A stretch of DNA of 34,398 nt, taken from assembly GCA_938044705.1 (NCBI GenBank), contig CALIOL010000083.1:1-34398 (forward strand), given 5' to 3'. This document shows, piece after piece, positions 1-8,181 of this stretch (positions within the stretch are counted from its first letter, which is position 1; each line of letters starts with the position of its first letter). Position numbers and translations under genes: made by a program. The notes under the pieces were generated by a model that was not told the DNA's origin, did not search any database, and saw only the letters and a program-made list of their open reading frames with translations. The stretch is from an uncultured Ilumatobacter sp. Its GTDB lineage: Bacteria > Actinomycetota > Acidimicrobiia > Acidimicrobiales > Ilumatobacteraceae.

Positions 1-1193
1 GTGTGCAGCGAGCGGGCGGCGAGTTCCATCTGGTTCGCCGGGATGATGATCGACACGCGGATCGTCGACGTCGAGATCATCTGGATGTTGACGTCGTTGT
101 CGGCGAGGACGCGGAACATCTTCGCTGCGATACCCGGCGACGACTTCATGCCGGCGCCGACGAGTGACACCTTTGCGATGTCGTCGTCGTGGGTGACCTT
201 CGTGGCGCCGATCTCCTCGGCAACGCGCTGGACGATCGATTCGGCCTGCCCGAGGTCGGCCATCGGCATCGTGAAGCTGATGTCGGTCGTGCCGTCGGTC
301 GAGGTGTTCTGCACGATCATGTCCACGTTCACGTGAGCGTCGGCGAGCGGCTCGAACAGTGCGGCAGACACGCCCGGCTTGTCGGGAACACCGAGCACGG
401 TGACCTTTGCTTCGGTCATGTCGGTCACGACACCGGAGATGATGGGATCTTCCACGGAGGGCTCCTCGTTACTGACCCACGTGCCCTGCTCCCAAGTGAA
501 GGCAGAACGAACGTGGAGGGGTACGTCATGGTTTCGGGCGAACTCGACGGATCGCATCGCGAGGACTTTCGAGCCGGCGCCGGCCATCTCGAGCATCTCG
601 TCGAAGTGCACCTTGGACAGCTTGCGTGCACGCGGGACGATGCGTGGATCGGCGGTGAACACACCGGTCACGTCGGTGTAGATCTCACAGGCGTCGGCAT
701 CCATCGCTCCTGCGAGCGCGGATGCGGTGAGGTCCGATGCGCCGCGGCCCATCGTGGTGATTTCCTTGTCGGTGCTGACGCCCTGGAAACCGGCGATGAC
801 GGCAACTTTGCCCTCGCCGATGGAGGCCCGCACCCGGTCGCCTTTGACTTCGATGATCTTGGCTTTGCGGTGCGCGGTGTCGGTGATGATGCCGACTTGG
901 CTACCCGTGTAGCTCACGGCGTCGACGCCACGCTCGTGCAGTGCCATGGTGAGGAGCGCGGCGGTTTGGCGTTCTCCGGTGGTCAGCAACATGTCCATCT
1001 CTCGACCGGACTGCTGCTTGGACACCTGGTCGGCAAGGGAGATCAGGTTGTCGGTCGCCTTACCCATGGCCGAGACGACGACGATGACGTCGTCACCGCG
1101 GCGCTTGGTGATGGCGACGTTGTCCGCCACGGCCTTGATGCGGTCCGGGTCGGCGACCGACGTGCCGCCGTACTTCTGAACGATCAGTGCCAC
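1..1193 (-). CDS. lysC: Aspartate kinase (3' end cut by window edge)
   Basis: Phosphorylates L-aspartate with ATP, the first step to lysine, threonine and methionine. Translating the minus strand from the GTG at 1193 gives VALIVQKYGGTSVADPDRIK, the classic aspartokinase N-terminus. Further on come a VVVSAMGKATDNL segment, the TTGERQTAALL stretch and the FTADPRIVPRA substrate-binding region. The C-terminal third contains the start of the regulatory ACT domains, with KVTVLGVPDKPGVSAALFEP and a second ACT beginning with KVSLVGAGMKSSPGVAAKMF. About 397 codons are visible and only a short C-terminal tail is missing. The ORF track shows only shadow frames here because the stop codon lies outside the window. 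It lies 44 bp downstream of the dioxygenase gene on the same strand, with no clear RBS or promoter, so it may be the distal gene of that transcript or have its own undetected promoter. Its function is unrelated to inositol. Confidence 0.95.
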   Translation of the reverse strand, partial: MALIVQKYGGTSVADPDRIKAVADNVAITKRRGDDVIVVVSAMGKATDNLISLADQVSKQQSGREMDMLLTTGERQTAALLTMALHERGVDAVSYTGSQVGIITDTAHRKAKIIEVKGDRVRASIGEGKVAVIAGFQGVSTDKEITTMGRGASDLTASALAGAMDADACEIYTDVTGVFTADPRIVPRARKLSKVHFDEMLEMAGAGSKVLAMRSVEFARNHDVPLHVRSAFTWEQGTWVSNEEPSVEDPIISGVVTDMTEAKVTVLGVPDKPGVSAALFEPLADAHVNVDMIVQNTSTDGTTDISFTMPMADLGQAESIVQRVAEEIGATKVTHDDDIAKVSLVGAGMKSSPGIAAKMFRVLADNDVNIQMISTSTIRVSIIIPANQMELAARSLH

Positions 1194-1237
1194 GGGTACT
1201 GCAGGCTATCGGCTGCGTTGCGCGAGGCGAGCAGCGG

Positions 1238-2371
1238 TTACTCGCCGAGTCGCGCCAGGAGCTCGCTGGTCGTCCAACGCTCGTCAAGGGCTCGACGAAC
1301 CAGGTCCGCCTGGCTCATCGGAACCAGACCATCGAGCGGGGGATCCTCGTCGAGGTTGCCGGGAAACGGGTACCCCTCAGCCGAGGCTGCCACCACCCGA
1401 TCGAGCGCAGCTCGGTCGACACCTCGGGTCAACTGTTCGAGCAGCACCGGGTACACAGCCAGCGACATTGCTCTCCGATCGACCGACTCCATGGTGCGAC
1501 CGAACGCGCTGCCGACCTGCAACAGGTTCGCGATCCGGCGGACGTCGGCGGTCACGTTGGTGCCGGCGCCGTGGAATACCGCCGGGTTGAAGAAGACCGC
1601 ATCGCCCTTGGCGAGGGCACTTTGCGTGTAGTGCTGTGCGAAGTACTCGACGAAATCGTCGCGACGCCACGCCACATAGCCGGCCGCGTACTTGTGCGAG
1701 TGCGGCAGGTACATCGTCGGACCGGTGTCGATGGGCATGTCGCAGTGAGCGATCGCACCTTGCAGCGTGAGCGCGGGAGACAGGCGATGTACGTGCGCCG
1801 GAAACCGTTCGGCGGCAGCGTTGTCGAGAAACCCGAGGTGATAGTCCCGGTGCGGTTGCTGCGCCTGACCACCGGGGTTGACCACGTTCACCTGCGCGGT
1901 GATCTGGTAGTTCGGTCCGAGCCATGCGGTCGATGCGGCTGCGATGATTTCGTTCGCGTAGTAGTCGGCGAACACCTGCGGGTTGCGCAGCGCCAACTTC
2001 TCGATGGTGTTCCACACTCGGTCGTTCGCTCCCGCGGGCGCGAAGTGATCGGCTGCTGGCCCGTCGGGTTCACGTTCCTCTTCGATCATCGCGTTGAACT
2101 CTGCCGAGGCGCTGTCGATGACGCTCGTGTCGACCGCATCGGCGAACACCGCAATGCCCGGACCGTGGGCGAACACCGCAGCGAGCTCTGCAAACAGCTC
2201 GCGTGCGCGGCCATCGGCGAGTGCTCGACGAACGGCATCGCCGTCGTAGACGACCGCACCGTTGTCGACGCCGCGCGAGAACGGGTACTGCGCCGGGTCG
2301 GTCTCGACCTCGACGATCTGACGGAATTCGTCAAGTGAGCACTCTGCGGCACTCAACCAGGATTCAGTCAT
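1238..2371 (-). CDS. Phytanoyl-CoA dioxygenase (PhyH) family Fe(II)/2-oxoglutarate oxygenase
   Basis: A 377-residue cytoplasmic protein with the marks of the PhyH family. These are an HxD pair (QQPHRDYH, about His174 and Asp176), a distal histidine in VFHGAGTN (about His267) and a following arginine (RRIANLL, about Arg279) that would bind 2-oxoglutarate. The family hydroxylates or oxidatively dealkylates diverse small molecules using O2, Fe(II) and 2-oxoglutarate; the substrate here cannot be read from sequence. Its ATG overlaps the 3' end of the upstream aldolase gene by 8 bp. It is therefore almost certainly co-transcribed with the inositol genes and translated at a matched level. PhyH proteins are not part of the canonical inositol pathway, so a role in pre-processing a modified inositol is possible (inference). 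There is no signal peptide and no frameshift. Confidence 0.85.
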   Translation of the reverse strand: MTESWLSAAECSLDEFRQIVEVETDPAQYPFSRGVDNGAVVYDGDAVRRALADGRARELFAELAAVFAHGPGIAVFADAVDTSVIDSASAEFNAMIEEEREPDGPAADHFAPAGANDRVWNTIEKLALRNPQVFADYYANEIIAAASTAWLGPNYQITAQVNVVNPGGQAQQPHRDYHLGFLDNAAAERFPAHVHRLSPALTLQGAIAHCDMPIDTGPTMYLPHSHKYAAGYVAWRRDDFVEYFAQHYTQSALAKGDAVFFNPAVFHGAGTNVTADVRRIANLLQVGSAFGRTMESVDRRAMSLAVYPVLLEQLTRGVDRAALDRVVAASAEGYPFPGNLDEDPPLDGLVPMSQADLVRRALDERWTTSELLARLGE

Positions 2372-3203
2372 CGCCCACGCCTCGGTTCACGTCGAGTAGT
2401 CGCTCGAACCGCTCCCGAACGGCACCGTTCAACATCTCGGTGCGCTCCGCTGGCTCCGACCGAAGCGCATCGCCCCAGAGCGCACGGCCGACCATGAAGC
2501 CGCTGCACCCTTCGGCGACCGCCACGGACAACTGTTCCTCGAAGGCCTCGAAGCTGCCTCCGCCGGAGAGCATCGCCCACGGCACCTCGAGCAAGTTGGT
2601 CACCGCGGCACACGCATCAGCGGTGCCGGGATACGGCAGTTTGAGCAAGTCGCTACCGAACGACGCAAAGCGATCAGCGGTTTCGACGATCAGTTCCGCT
2701 CGTCGTTCCGGTGAGGCGACGCCGTAGAAGAGCGGCTCGAGCGCGATCGGCAAGTCCTGCTCGTGGCATGCAGCCACCAACTCGCGTGCGGTGGCCTCCT
2801 GTTGGGTGGCCAAGGCTCCGTCGGGTCGGTAGGCGAGCAGCAGCTTCGCCGACGAGGCGCCTGAGGCCTTTGCCTGGGCTGGCGACCAGCCCGGGAGCAG
2901 CGTGGTTGGCGTGGTTTCGGGGTCGTCGAGGTATCCCTGGGCTTCGAGTGCCGCGAGGAAACCGACACCTTCGGGCAGAACGCCTGCGTCACGCACCTGC
3001 GGGATCGAGTACTCCGGCTCGAGCATGACCCCGGTCGCCAAGTCACCGAGTGCGTCCACGACCTCGACCTTCAGCGCGGTGATCTCCGCCGCGCTGATCG
3101 ACATTGGATCGTCCGGCGAGAGAAACTCCCGGAGAGAGTCGCGATGATCGATTGCCAGGATCGAAAACCGACCCGCCGCATCGCGCAGGCCATCGAGGCT
3201 CAT
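2364..3203 (-). CDS. Class I aldolase of the LacD/YihT (tagatose-1,6-bisphosphate / sulfofructosephosphate aldolase) type
   Basis: A 279-residue TIM-barrel aldolase. The N-terminus contains FSILAIDHRDSLREFL, the strand-1 signature of LacD/YihT-type aldolases. FGSDLLKLPYPG carries the lysine expected to form the Schiff base, and MLSGGGSFEAFEEQL is the typical phosphate-binding region near the C-terminus. The ORF track starts 52 codons earlier, but the ATG at 3203 is preferred. It overlaps the TGA of iolB in an ATGA arrangement, and the upstream residues are low-quality Arg-rich sequence antisense to iolB. In this operon it most plausibly cleaves 5-dehydro-2-deoxygluconate 6-phosphate (the IolJ step) or a related ketose phosphate. 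However, a second aldolase of the Cgl0159 type is encoded upstream, so the division of labour is unknown. Confidence 0.8.
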   Translation of the reverse strand: MSLDGLRDAAGRFSILAIDHRDSLREFLSPDDPMSISAAEITALKVEVVDALGDLATGVMLEPEYSIPQVRDAGVLPEGVGFLAALEAQGYLDDPETTPTTLLPGWSPAQAKASGASSAKLLLAYRPDGALATQQEATARELVAACHEQDLPIALEPLFYGVASPERRAELIVETADRFASFGSDLLKLPYPGTADACAAVTNLLEVPWAMLSGGGSFEAFEEQLSVAVAEGCSGFMVGRALWGDALRSEPAERTEMLNGAVRERFERLLDVNRGVGDD

Positions 3204-4114
3204 GACGGCGGATGTACCACGGGCAATTCCCATGCCTCGTGATCCCAGTTGTCTTGTATCCACAGGTGCGCCTCGTCGAAGCACGGGGGAGTGGTCCGCT
3301 CCTCGTCGACCAACTCGCCGGCGAGGTAGTTCAGGAACATCATGTGCGAACTGGGGCACGCCACCGACGAGTGGTAGCCCTTCGTGACCAACACGGCTTC
3401 GCCGTCCCGCGCTGAAAACAACTCATCGAAGTCCTCGTCATCGCGCCAGTTGCGCTGCATCACGAAGCCGTTGTCTGGAGTCACTCGGAAGTAGTACACC
3501 TCTTCGAGATACGGCGAGCCGTCGCGACCGTCGTGGCAGTGCGGGGCCCATCCCGACCAGGTTCCTCGCGGGACATAGACCTCGTACAAGATGAGTCGCT
3601 CGGCATCGATCGGTGGTGCCAGCACGTGGTTCACGTGTCGGTATGCCGAGCCACCGCCGCGGAGCTCCTGCTTCATCTCGTTCGGAACGATGAGCCGAGT
3701 CGGGTACTTGCCCTCGGCTTCGGCCGATCCGATCGAGAACTCGAAGCCGCCCTCCGCTGCGACGATCTCCATCGCATCCCCGGGCGTGACGTAGACGATG
3801 TGCGGCATCTCCTCGAAGACCGACGTTCGGCTGATCTCGAAGGTCTGTCCGCCTGCGGTCACGGTGCCAGCGCCACGAAGCGGCACGATCGCGGTCTCTT
3901 CGCCCGGGCGCGACGATGCATGAGACTCGCCAGCATCCAACTCGACGACGGCGAAGCTGAGGAAGTCCCAGCCAGCATTCTCGGGTGTGACGTCGATCCG
4001 CACCGTGCCGTCGGGATTCCGCGTGCGGTGGTGCGCCATATCGGTCTCGCGCATCGGCCCAACCGGGCGGGAGTGACGCATCGGGAAGCCGGAGTGGGAC
4101 AGAGCGTCGGTCAT
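3200..4114 (-). CDS. iolB: 5-deoxy-glucuronate isomerase
   Basis: Converts 5-deoxy-D-glucuronate to 5-dehydro-2-deoxy-D-gluconate, the fourth step of myo-inositol breakdown. The 304-residue product has the KduI/IolB double-cupin layout. A C-terminal cupin contains WAPHCHDG followed by YLEEVYYFR, with metal-ligand histidines and a glutamate, and then TKGYHSSVACP with a further histidine. The N-terminal cupin contains GEETAIVPLRGAG. The start was moved from the track position to the ATG at 4114. A good Shine-Dalgarno (AAGGAG, about 8 nt upstream) precedes it, it overlaps the iolG stop as ATGA, and the extra 48 codons in the track are antisense-like. It sits between iolG and the LacD-like aldolase in a coupled gene string. 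Confidence 0.95.
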   Translation of the reverse strand: MTDALSHSGFPMRHSRPVGPMRETDMAHHRTRNPDGTVRIDVTPENAGWDFLSFAVVELDAGESHASSRPGEETAIVPLRGAGTVTAGGQTFEISRTSVFEEMPHIVYVTPGDAMEIVAAEGGFEFSIGSAEAEGKYPTRLIVPNEMKQELRGGGSAYRHVNHVLAPPIDAERLILYEVYVPRGTWSGWAPHCHDGRDGSPYLEEVYYFRVTPDNGFVMQRNWRDDEDFDELFSARDGEAVLVTKGYHSSVACPSSHMMFLNYLAGELVDEERTTPPCFDEAHLWIQDNWDHEAWELPVVHPPS

Positions 4115-5112
4115 TGGTCGATCTCCTTGATGGTGACGGGTCGATTCTCCTGGAGTGAGCGCAGTGCGGCCTGACCGATCACCAGTGGCGCACGCCCATC
4201 GGCGCCTGACGCCGGGCTCGGTCCATCGGTCCGCACCATCGTGACGAACGCCGCCCACTGATCGAGATAGCTCTGCGCATAGCGCTCGAGGAAGAAGTCC
4301 TCGAGTGGTGTCCGCGCGAAGCCGTCAGATGTCGCCAGGGTCGTGTGATGCTGGTGCACGTTGTCGGACGCCGCCATGCCATCGCTGCCGAACACCTCGA
4401 CGCGCTGGTCGTAGCCGTAGAGCGCCTGGCGGCTGTTGTCGATGGTCGTCATCGCTCCGTTCTCGTGCGTCAACATGACGACCGCCGTGTCGATATCGCC
4501 AGCTTCGCCGATCTCGGCGATGTGAGCCGTGCCGCGGGCGTAGACCTCCACGACCTCAGAGCCGGTGACGTATCGCGCCATATCGAAGTCGTGGATCGTC
4601 ATGTCGTTGAACATTCCGCCCGACACCTTGATGTACGCAATTGGCGGCGGCCCAGGGTCCCGGCTCGTGACTTTGCACACGTGAACGTCACCAACCGCAC
4701 CGCGTGCCACTGCGTCGGCGACGGCGCGATGACTCGGGTCGTAGCGGCGATTGAAACCGATCTGCAGCTTTACCCCGGCCGAATCCACTGCGGCCAAGCC
4801 GCGGTCGACGTCGGAAAGACTGAGTGAGATGGGCTTCTCGCAGAAGATTGCGAGTCCCGCTTCTGCGGCCGCGACGATCGCCTCGACATGGGTGTCCGTG
4901 CTGGTGCAGATCGCCACCGCGTCGACATCGACGAGTGCGTCCTCCAGTGAGGTCGCGACACGACAGCCGAGATCGGCGGCGACGGATTCGGCCGCGTCGG
5001 CGACCACATCGAACACTGCCGCGACCGATGTCCCCTCGATGCGTCGGGCCAGCATCTCTGCGTGCATGCGGCCAATGCGGCCGCAGCCCAGTACTGCGAA
5101 TCTGATCGTCAT
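4111..5112 (-). CDS. iolG: Inositol 2-dehydrogenase (Gfo/Idh/MocA family)
   Basis: NAD-dependent oxidation of myo-inositol to 2-keto-myo-inositol (scyllo-inosose), the entry step. The 333-residue protein begins with the Rossmann motif VLGCGRIGRMHAEML. It has the CEKP motif whose lysine is catalytic, the GFNRRYDPSH segment common to bacterial inositol dehydrogenases, and MFNDMTIHDFDMARY, which supplies the Asp and His of the active site. The ATG at 5112 is chosen over the longer track ORF because an AAGGAG ribosome site lies about 6 nt upstream and the family N-terminus begins here. It is 23 bp downstream of iolD and overlaps iolB by 4 bp. Of the three Gfo/Idh/MocA proteins in this window it is the best match to authentic IolG. 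Confidence 0.92.
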   Translation of the reverse strand: MTIRFAVLGCGRIGRMHAEMLARRIEGTSVAAVFDVVADAAESVAADLGCRVATSLEDALVDVDAVAICTSTDTHVEAIVAAAEAGLAIFCEKPISLSLSDVDRGLAAVDSAGVKLQIGFNRRYDPSHRAVADAVARGAVGDVHVCKVTSRDPGPPPIAYIKVSGGMFNDMTIHDFDMARYVTGSEVVEVYARGTAHIAEIGEAGDIDTAVVMLTHENGAMTTIDNSRQALYGYDQRVEVFGSDGMAASDNVHQHHTTLATSDGFARTPLEDFFLERYAQSYLDQWAAFVTMVRTDGPSPASGADGRAPLVIGQAALRSLQENRPVTIKEIDQ

Positions 5113-5135
5113 CTCGTTCTCCTTCGTCCTCTGCT

Positions 5136-6998
5136 CTAGACCCGACGTTGAGCGCTCTTGCCGGCCACGACCTCGTCGTGAGCCGACACCACGTCGGGGC
5201 GGTATGACACTTCGGGTACGCCCACTTCCCAGAAGGTGCCGCCCTCGGTCCACTCGTAGCGATGCGTCTGGAGCGCGATCACATACGTCCGATCGGACGC
5301 GCGAGCGCGCACCATTGCCGCTTCCAGCTCAGCAACGGTGTGCACCGTCTCGGCGTTGCAGCCCTGAGCCCGCGCCAACATCTCGAAGTCGACGCGCACC
5401 TCGGTGTTGGGGCCGTTGCAGTCGTCGAGCAGATTGTTGAACGGCACACCGCCCTGGTTCACCTGCAGCCGGTTGATCACGGCGTAGCCGCCGTTGTCGC
5501 AGATGATCACGATCATCTTGTGGCCGCTGATCACGGAGCTGTACAGGTCGGAGTTCATCATCATCGTCGAGCCGTCACCGACGAACACGATGACCTCGCG
5601 GTCAGGCATCGCCATCTTGGCGCCCCATCCCCCGGCGATCTCGTAGCCCATGCAGCTGAAGCCGTACTCGCAGTCGAAGCTGTTGATCTCGTCGGCGCGC
5701 CAGCCGTTGTTTACCTCACCGGGGAAGCCGCCGGCCGCGGCGAGCGCGTAGTCACCCGGCGCCTTGTTGCGGTCGACTGCACCGACCACCTGCGCGTAGC
5801 TCACGGGTTCGCCAGCAGCCACCGCGTCGTCGGTCGGCGCCGCGATCTTGTCGATGTAGGCGTGATAGCCCGCTCGCTCGACGGTGGCGCGTTCGCTCCA
5901 ATCATCACCGGAACGCCAGTCACCCAACGCCTCGGTCAGCTCTTCGAGCCCGGCGCGAGCGTCGGCCACCAGCGGCAGCGAGCGGCGCTTGTGCGCATCG
6001 AAGCGTGCCGCGTTCAAGCCGATGATCGTCATGTCGGGCTCTTGGAACAGCGTCCACGAACCGGTGGTGAAGTCTTCGAGGCGGCTCCCGACCGCCAACA
6101 CCACGTCAGCAGCGGCAGCCAGGTTGTTCGCCGACTCGCACCCGGTTACGCCGATCGGGCCGGCGTTGAGCGCGTGGCCCGCCACCAGGCTCGCCTTGCC
6201 CGCAACCGTCTCGACGACGGGGATGTTGTGACGGTCGGCGAACGCCAGCAGCGCGGCCTCTGCGAACGAGTAGTGCACGCCACCGCCAGCGAGAATCAAC
6301 GGCTTCGAGGCATTGCGGAGCGCGTCAGCCGCTGCGGCCAGCTGACCTCGATCAGGCCGAGCGCGCACGATCGCATGGTGCTTCGGAGCGAGGAACTCAT
6401 CGGGAACATCGAACGCCATTGCCTGCACGTCCTGCGGCAGACCGAAGAACGCGGGTCCGCAGTCGGCCGGGTCGAGCATCGTGTCGATCGCCTGCGGCAA
6501 CGACGTGAGCACCTGGTCAGGGACCACGATGCGGTCCCAGTACCGAGCAACCGCGCGGAACGAGTCGTTGACGGTCGTCGACGGCACCCCGAAGTGCTCG
6601 ACCTGCTGCAGGACCGGGTCGGGCGTGCGCGAGGCGAATGAGTCACCGGCGAGCAACAGCAGCGGAATGCGGTTCGAGTGCGCGACGCCGGCGGCGGTCA
6701 CCATATTGGTGGCGCCGGGTCCGATCGACGAGGTGGCCGTCATGATCTGGCGGCGACGCACGGCCTTGTTGTACGCCGTGGCAGCCAGCGCCATGCCCTG
6801 TTCGTTCTGCCCGCGCCAGGTCGGTAGCTCGTCCTTGCGTTCTTCGAGTGCGTGACCGAGGCACGTGACGTTGCCGTGTCCGAAGATGCCGTAGACGCCC
6901 GGAAAGAGCGGAGCGGTCGAACCATCGCCGAGTTCGGTCGTTTGTGCGATCAAGTGTCCGACGATCGCCTGTGCAACCGTCCGTCGTTGTGTTCCCAT
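5136..6998 (-). CDS. iolD: 3D-(3,5/4)-trihydroxycyclohexane-1,2-dione acylhydrolase (ThDP-dependent)
   Basis: Opens the ring of the diketone made by IolE to give 5-deoxy-glucuronate, using thiamine diphosphate. The 620-residue protein has the three-domain acetolactate-synthase-like layout. The N-terminal Pyr domain includes WRGQNEQGMALAATAYNKA with the ThDP-activating glutamate. A central domain contains PLILAGGGVHYS. The C-terminal PP domain has the binding motif VGDGSTMMMNSDLYSSV followed by IICDNGGYAV around residue 470. The length is close to the usual IolD. The ATG at 6998 is preceded by GAGGAC, about 7 nt upstream. It lies 10 nt downstream of the Gfo/Idh/MocA gene and 23 nt upstream of iolG, in the leftward inositol operon. 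Confidence 0.96.
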   Translation of the reverse strand: MGTQRRTVAQAIVGHLIAQTTELGDGSTAPLFPGVYGIFGHGNVTCLGHALEERKDELPTWRGQNEQGMALAATAYNKAVRRRQIMTATSSIGPGATNMVTAAGVAHSNRIPLLLLAGDSFASRTPDPVLQQVEHFGVPSTTVNDSFRAVARYWDRIVVPDQVLTSLPQAIDTMLDPADCGPAFFGLPQDVQAMAFDVPDEFLAPKHHAIVRARPDRGQLAAAADALRNASKPLILAGGGVHYSFAEAALLAFADRHNIPVVETVAGKASLVAGHALNAGPIGVTGCESANNLAAAADVVLAVGSRLEDFTTGSWTLFQEPDMTIIGLNAARFDAHKRRSLPLVADARAGLEELTEALGDWRSGDDWSERATVERAGYHAYIDKIAAPTDDAVAAGEPVSYAQVVGAVDRNKAPGDYALAAAGGFPGEVNNGWRADEINSFDCEYGFSCMGYEIAGGWGAKMAMPDREVIVFVGDGSTMMMNSDLYSSVISGHKMIVIICDNGGYAVINRLQVNQGGVPFNNLLDDCNGPNTEVRVDFEMLARAQGCNAETVHTVAELEAAMVRARASDRTYVIALQTHRYEWTEGGTFWEVGVPEVSYRPDVVSAHDEVVAGKSAQRRV

Positions 6999-7008
6999 GA
7001 TGTCGTCC

Positions 7009-8181
7009 TCAGGTGGATGAGATATTGGTGACGGGTTCCCAGCGTTCCGACTTCCAGCTCGTGAGCAGAGCGGACTGCACGCTCACGTAGTCGATGGCTT
7101 CAGCGAAGCCGGGCTGATGCTGACGGTCTGCTGCGACCGACGACAAGAACTCGAAGTCTTCGATCACCTTCAGGTCCTCGTAGCCGATCGAGTTCGCGTC
7201 GCCGGGCACGAAATTGCCGTGGTACGGGTACCGATCACCGGCGTACACGGTCGTGTAGCCACGAGCTGCGTCACCGACGAGGTTGAGCTGCAACTCGTTC
7301 ATGGTCTCGAGGTTCCACTTCAGCGAACCCTTCGTGCCGTAGATCTCGAATGCGCACTGACTTTCGGGGCCGACGATCGTGCGGCTCGCCTCGAACGTGC
7401 CGCGTGCACCGCTCTCGAACTGCACCATGGCACCGAAGTAGTCCTCGTTCTCGACCGGCCCGGTCGGGTCGCCGGGCGAGCCCATGTCGTAGTGGGTGCC
7501 GCCGGCCTTGGGCAGCGGACGATCGGGGATGTACGTGTGGCCGGCGCCGACGACCTTCTTGATCGGACCGACGAGCATGTGGGCGAGATCGATCGAGTGA
7601 CTCAGGATGTCGGAGCTCACGCCATGGCCTGCGCCGTCGAGCTGGAAGCGCCACGACAACAACCCCATCGGGTCCGAGCCGTACATCGTGAAGAAGCGGC
7701 CGTGATAGTTGGTGATCTCGCCGAGCGTGCCGTCCGCGATCAGGTTCTTCGCGTGCTGAACCAGCGGCGCCCAGCGGTAGTTGTATCCGACGCCGGTGAT
7801 CACGCCGGCGGCGCGGGTGGCCGCTTCGATCCGCACCGTCTGCTCAGGCGTGCCGCCGACCGGCTTTTCGCAGAACACGTGCTTGCCCGCCTCGGCGGCT
7901 GCGATCGCGATCGGCTCATGCAGCATGTTCGGTGCACAGATGCAGACCACGTCGACGTCGGGGTGGTTGACCGCGGCGTTCCAGTCCGTGGTCCCTTCGC
8001 GGAACCCGAACGACTCGACAGCTTCGCTGACGCGCTCGTCCATGTTGTCGCTGATGATGATCAGCTGGGGGTCATAGGTTCGCTCAGGGAAGAGCGTCGG
8101 GATCCTGAGGTACGAGCGCGTGTGCGCCTGGCCCATCCAACCGAAGCCGATCACGGCGATACCGATCTTCTTGCGTGTCAT
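7009..8181 (-). CDS. Gfo/Idh/MocA family oxidoreductase (second dehydrogenase of the inositol operon)
   Basis: A 390-residue NAD(P)-dependent dehydrogenase with the Rossmann motif VIGFGWMGQAHTRSY, the catalytic-lysine motif FCEKPVGG, a GVGYNYRW segment and SSDILSHSIDLAHML, which places the active-site Asp and His as in inositol dehydrogenases. The substrate is not defined by sequence. Family members in inositol clusters oxidise scyllo-, D-chiro- or myo-inositol, or reduce keto-inositols. Its ATG overlaps the TGA of the Cgl0159-type aldolase gene (ATGA), and iolD follows after 10 nt, so it is firmly inside the operon. It is longer than IolG, with an extra loop containing YIPDRPLPKAGGTHYDM. A role on an inositol stereoisomer or derivative is inferred. 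Confidence 0.88.
   Translation of the reverse strand: MTRKKIGIAVIGFGWMGQAHTRSYLRIPTLFPERTYDPQLIIISDNMDERVSEAVESFGFREGTTDWNAAVNHPDVDVVCICAPNMLHEPIAIAAAEAGKHVFCEKPVGGTPEQTVRIEAATRAAGVITGVGYNYRWAPLVQHAKNLIADGTLGEITNYHGRFFTMYGSDPMGLLSWRFQLDGAGHGVSSDILSHSIDLAHMLVGPIKKVVGAGHTYIPDRPLPKAGGTHYDMGSPGDPTGPVENEDYFGAMVQFESGARGTFEASRTIVGPESQCAFEIYGTKGSLKWNLETMNELQLNLVGDAARGYTTVYAGDRYPYHGNFVPGDANSIGYEDLKVIEDFEFLSSVAADRQHQPGFAEAIDYVSVQSALLTSWKSERWEPVTNISST

Noticed and set aside
189-1631. A 480-codon plus-strand ORF
   Set aside because: It lies opposite aspartate kinase and the dioxygenase. The real products are on the minus strand with full family motifs.
5148-5160. A GAGCGCTC core near the iolD-iolG junction, considered as a third LacI operator
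   Set aside because: It lacks the TT...AA flanks of the two true copies and lies within the iolD coding end. The same 8-bp core also occurs by chance in coding DNA near 25919.
5262-6641. A 459-codon plus-strand ORF opposite iolD
   Set aside because: It is a shadow of iolD. The translation is His/Arg/Val-rich, without motifs.
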